Shown one piece after another: positions 63,301 through 64,000 of a DNA stretch of 64,000 nucleotides. Source of the stretch: an uncultured Massilia sp. GTDB lineage: Bacteria > Pseudomonadota > Gammaproteobacteria > Burkholderiales > Burkholderiaceae_D. Made by a program: the position numbers and the translations under genes. The notes below the pieces were generated by a model. The model was given only the letters and a program-made list of their open reading frames with translations, did no database searches and was not told where the DNA came from. Within the stretch, counting starts at the first letter, position 1. Each line of letters begins with the position of its first letter. Where the stretch lies: NCBI RefSeq assembly GCF_913773735.1, contig NZ_CAJYEB010000003.1:124001-188000 (forward strand), read 5' to 3'.

Positions 63301-64000
63301 CCAGATCAAGATGGCGCAGGGCGCCAAGCCGGGCGAGGGCGGCCAGCTGCCGGGCCACAAGGTGTCCGAGTACATCGCCTCGCTGCGCTTCTCGGTGCCG
63401 GGCGTCGGCCTGATCTCCCCGCCGCCGCACCACGACATCTATTCGATCGAGGACCTGGCCCAGCTGATCCACGACCTCAAGAACGCCAACCCGCGCGCCT
63501 CGATCTCCGTGAAGCTGGTGTCGGAAGTGGGCATCGGCACCGTCGCCGCCGGCGTCTCGAAGGCCAAGGCCGACCACGTGGTCGTGGCCGGCCACGACGG
63601 CGGCACCGGCGCCTCGCCGCTGTCCTCGGTCAAGCACGCCGGCACGCCGTGGGAACTGGGCCTGGCCGAAACGCAGCAGACGCTGGTGCTGAACGGCCTG
63701 CGCAGCCGCATCCGCGTGCAGGCCGACGGCCAGATGAAGACCGGCCGCGACGTCGTCATCGCCGCCATGCTGGGCGCCGACGAGATCGGTTTCGCCACCG
63801 CGCCGCTGGTCGTCGAAGGCTGCATCATGATGCGCAAGTGCCACCTGAATACCTGCCCGGTCGGCGTCGCCACCCAGGACCCGGTGCTGCGCGCCAAGTT
63901 CCAGGGCAAGCCGGAGCACGTGGTCAATTACTTCTTCTTCGTGGCCGAGGAAGCGCGCCAGCTCATGGCCCAGCTCGGCATCCGCACGTACGACGAACTG
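60305..64000 (+). CDS. gltB: glutamate synthase (NADPH) large subunit, 5' part
   Basis: The first 1232 residues of the GOGAT alpha subunit; the 3' end is beyond the window. It makes glutamate from glutamine and 2-oxoglutarate in the cytoplasm. A 15-residue propeptide ([15 protein letters not shown]) precedes the amidotransferase nucleophile Cys16 in [12 protein letters not shown]. The glutaminase domain continues with [20 protein letters not shown] and [15 protein letters not shown]. The central domain and the FMN-binding synthase domain follow ([56 protein letters not shown]). A GGAG sits four bases before ATG 60305. gltD is expected downstream. Confidence 0.97.
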   Translation, partial: MIAQGLYDPANEHDACGVGFIAHIKGNKSHSIIEQGLLILKNLDHRGAVGADALMGDGAGILIQIPDQYFRDEMGKQGVELPPPGEYGVGMIFLPKENASRIACEQEIERAVRAEGQVVLGWRNVPVDETMPMSPTVRAKEPVIRQIFIGRGPDVMVTDALERKLYVIRKSSGHAIQALRLNHGKEFFVPSMSARTIVYKGLLLADQVGVYYKDLQDPRCVSALSLVHQRFSTNTFPEWPLAHPYRLIAHNGEINTVKGNFNWTRAREGVMKSAVLGDDLNKLFPLIYEGQSDTACFDNALELLVMAGYPIAQAMMMMIPEAWENHTMMDDNRRAFYEYYAAMMEPWDGPAAMAFTDGRHIGGTLDRNGLRPARYVVTDDDLVVMASESGVLPIPESRIVKKWRLQPGKMFLIDLEAGRIIDDKELKDTYSNAKPYKAWIKSVRIKLNEIKLSESQLAGNRAKDAPAAGEKAALSLLDRQQAFGYTQEDLKFLMAPMAVLGEEATGSMGNDSPLAVMSNKLKPLYSYFKQLFAQVTNPPIDPIREAMVMSLVSFIGPKPNLLDTNNVNPPMRLEVSQPVIGFDDMARLRNISLHTGGKFKSYELNICYPVAWGKEGIEASLASLCAEAVDAVKSGHNILIVSDRALSSEQVAIPALLATSAIHQHLVMRGLRASTGLVVETGSARETHHFALLAGYGAEAVHPYLALETLAELAHALPHKEFEERAVEKVHYNYTKAIGKGLMKVMSKMGISTYMSYCGAQIFEAVGLNKSLVDKYFKGTSSAVEGIGLFEVAEEALRLHALAFGKDPVLANSLDVGGEYAYRVRGEDHLWTPDAIAKLQHATRANNFNTYKEYAQLINDQNKRHLTLRGLFEFKIDPAKAIPLDEVEPAKEIVKRFATGAMSLGSISTEAHATLAIAMNRIGGKSNTGEGGEDPLRYVNEFKGIRISKGETLASILGNDRVVADIPLQDGDSLRSKIKQVASGRFGVTAEYLNSADQIQIKMAQGAKPGEGGQLPGHKVSEYIASLRFSVPGVGLISPPPHHDIYSIEDLAQLIHDLKNANPRASISVKLVSEVGIGTVAAGVSKAKADHVVVAGHDGGTGASPLSSVKHAGTPWELGLAETQQTLVLNGLRSRIRVQADGQMKTGRDVVIAAMLGADEIGFATAPLVVEGCIMMRKCHLNTCPVGVATQDPVLRAKFQGKPEHVVNYFFFVAEEARQLMAQLGIRTYDEL

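Noticed and set aside
60284..63919. minus-strand frame of about 1200 codons opposite gltB
   Set aside because: Shadow frame; gltB is unmistakable on the plus strand.

Overview
The window is G+C-rich and almost fully coding. Gene content, codon use, REP-like palindromes and the LiuR, AceK and UbiX set point to a betaproteobacterium of the Oxalobacteraceae, most like Massilia or a close relative. This placement rests on general resemblance, not on a search.

Layout. (1) 1-1121, minus strand: the 5' part of methylcrotonyl-CoA carboxylase beta (liuB) behind a YchJ-like gene. (2) 1286-2801: a MITE-like inverted-repeat element directly against dadA. (3) 2935-23360: a large murein-salvage block. It holds a serine hydrolase, MurQ, an AmpG-like permease, a COG4299 membrane protein, an exported GHL10 glycosidase, a BadF-type sugar kinase, an AmiD-like amidase, LysR, a VanX-like dipeptidase, an unknown lipoprotein, DacB, an SpmA/SpmB fusion, an oligopeptide-binding protein, a TonB-dependent receptor and an exported LD-carboxypeptidase. 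Together they could import, cut and catabolise peptidoglycan fragments. (4) 23491-30517: small redox or detoxification units paired with regulators (azoR/LysR, MarR-SDR-MarR, LysR/quinone oxidoreductase) plus a thiolase. (5) 30543-34950: an A+T-rich microcin-like locus. Three tiny minus-strand genes, two with double-glycine-type leaders, lie divergent from a HlyD-type adaptor and a C39-peptidase ABC exporter. This is the best candidate for an undescribed system. (6) 34955-42378, minus strand: acyl-CoA and leucine catabolism (acyl-CoA dehydrogenase, SDR, thiolase, aceK, isovaleryl-CoA dehydrogenase) under the MerR regulator LiuR. (7) 42532-53696: mixed housekeeping and regulator/enzyme pairs (two MBL hydrolases, ubiX, grxD, tex, TetR, pirin, SDR, LysR). 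(8) 53906-59128: a SNF2 helicase and a soluble histidine kinase/response regulator pair. (9) 59140-60184: a REP-associated transposase inside short inverted repeats. (10) 60305-64000: the 5' part of gltB.

Regulation can be read in several places. Three related TACGT palindromes lie at liuR, at ivd and inside the gene upstream of liuB. Two ATGTGTGT palindromes flank a marR and precede its SDR neighbour. Inverted repeats sit in most divergent regulator gaps. REP-like palindromes occupy the gaps between convergent genes. I saw no tRNA, rRNA, CRISPR array or prophage.
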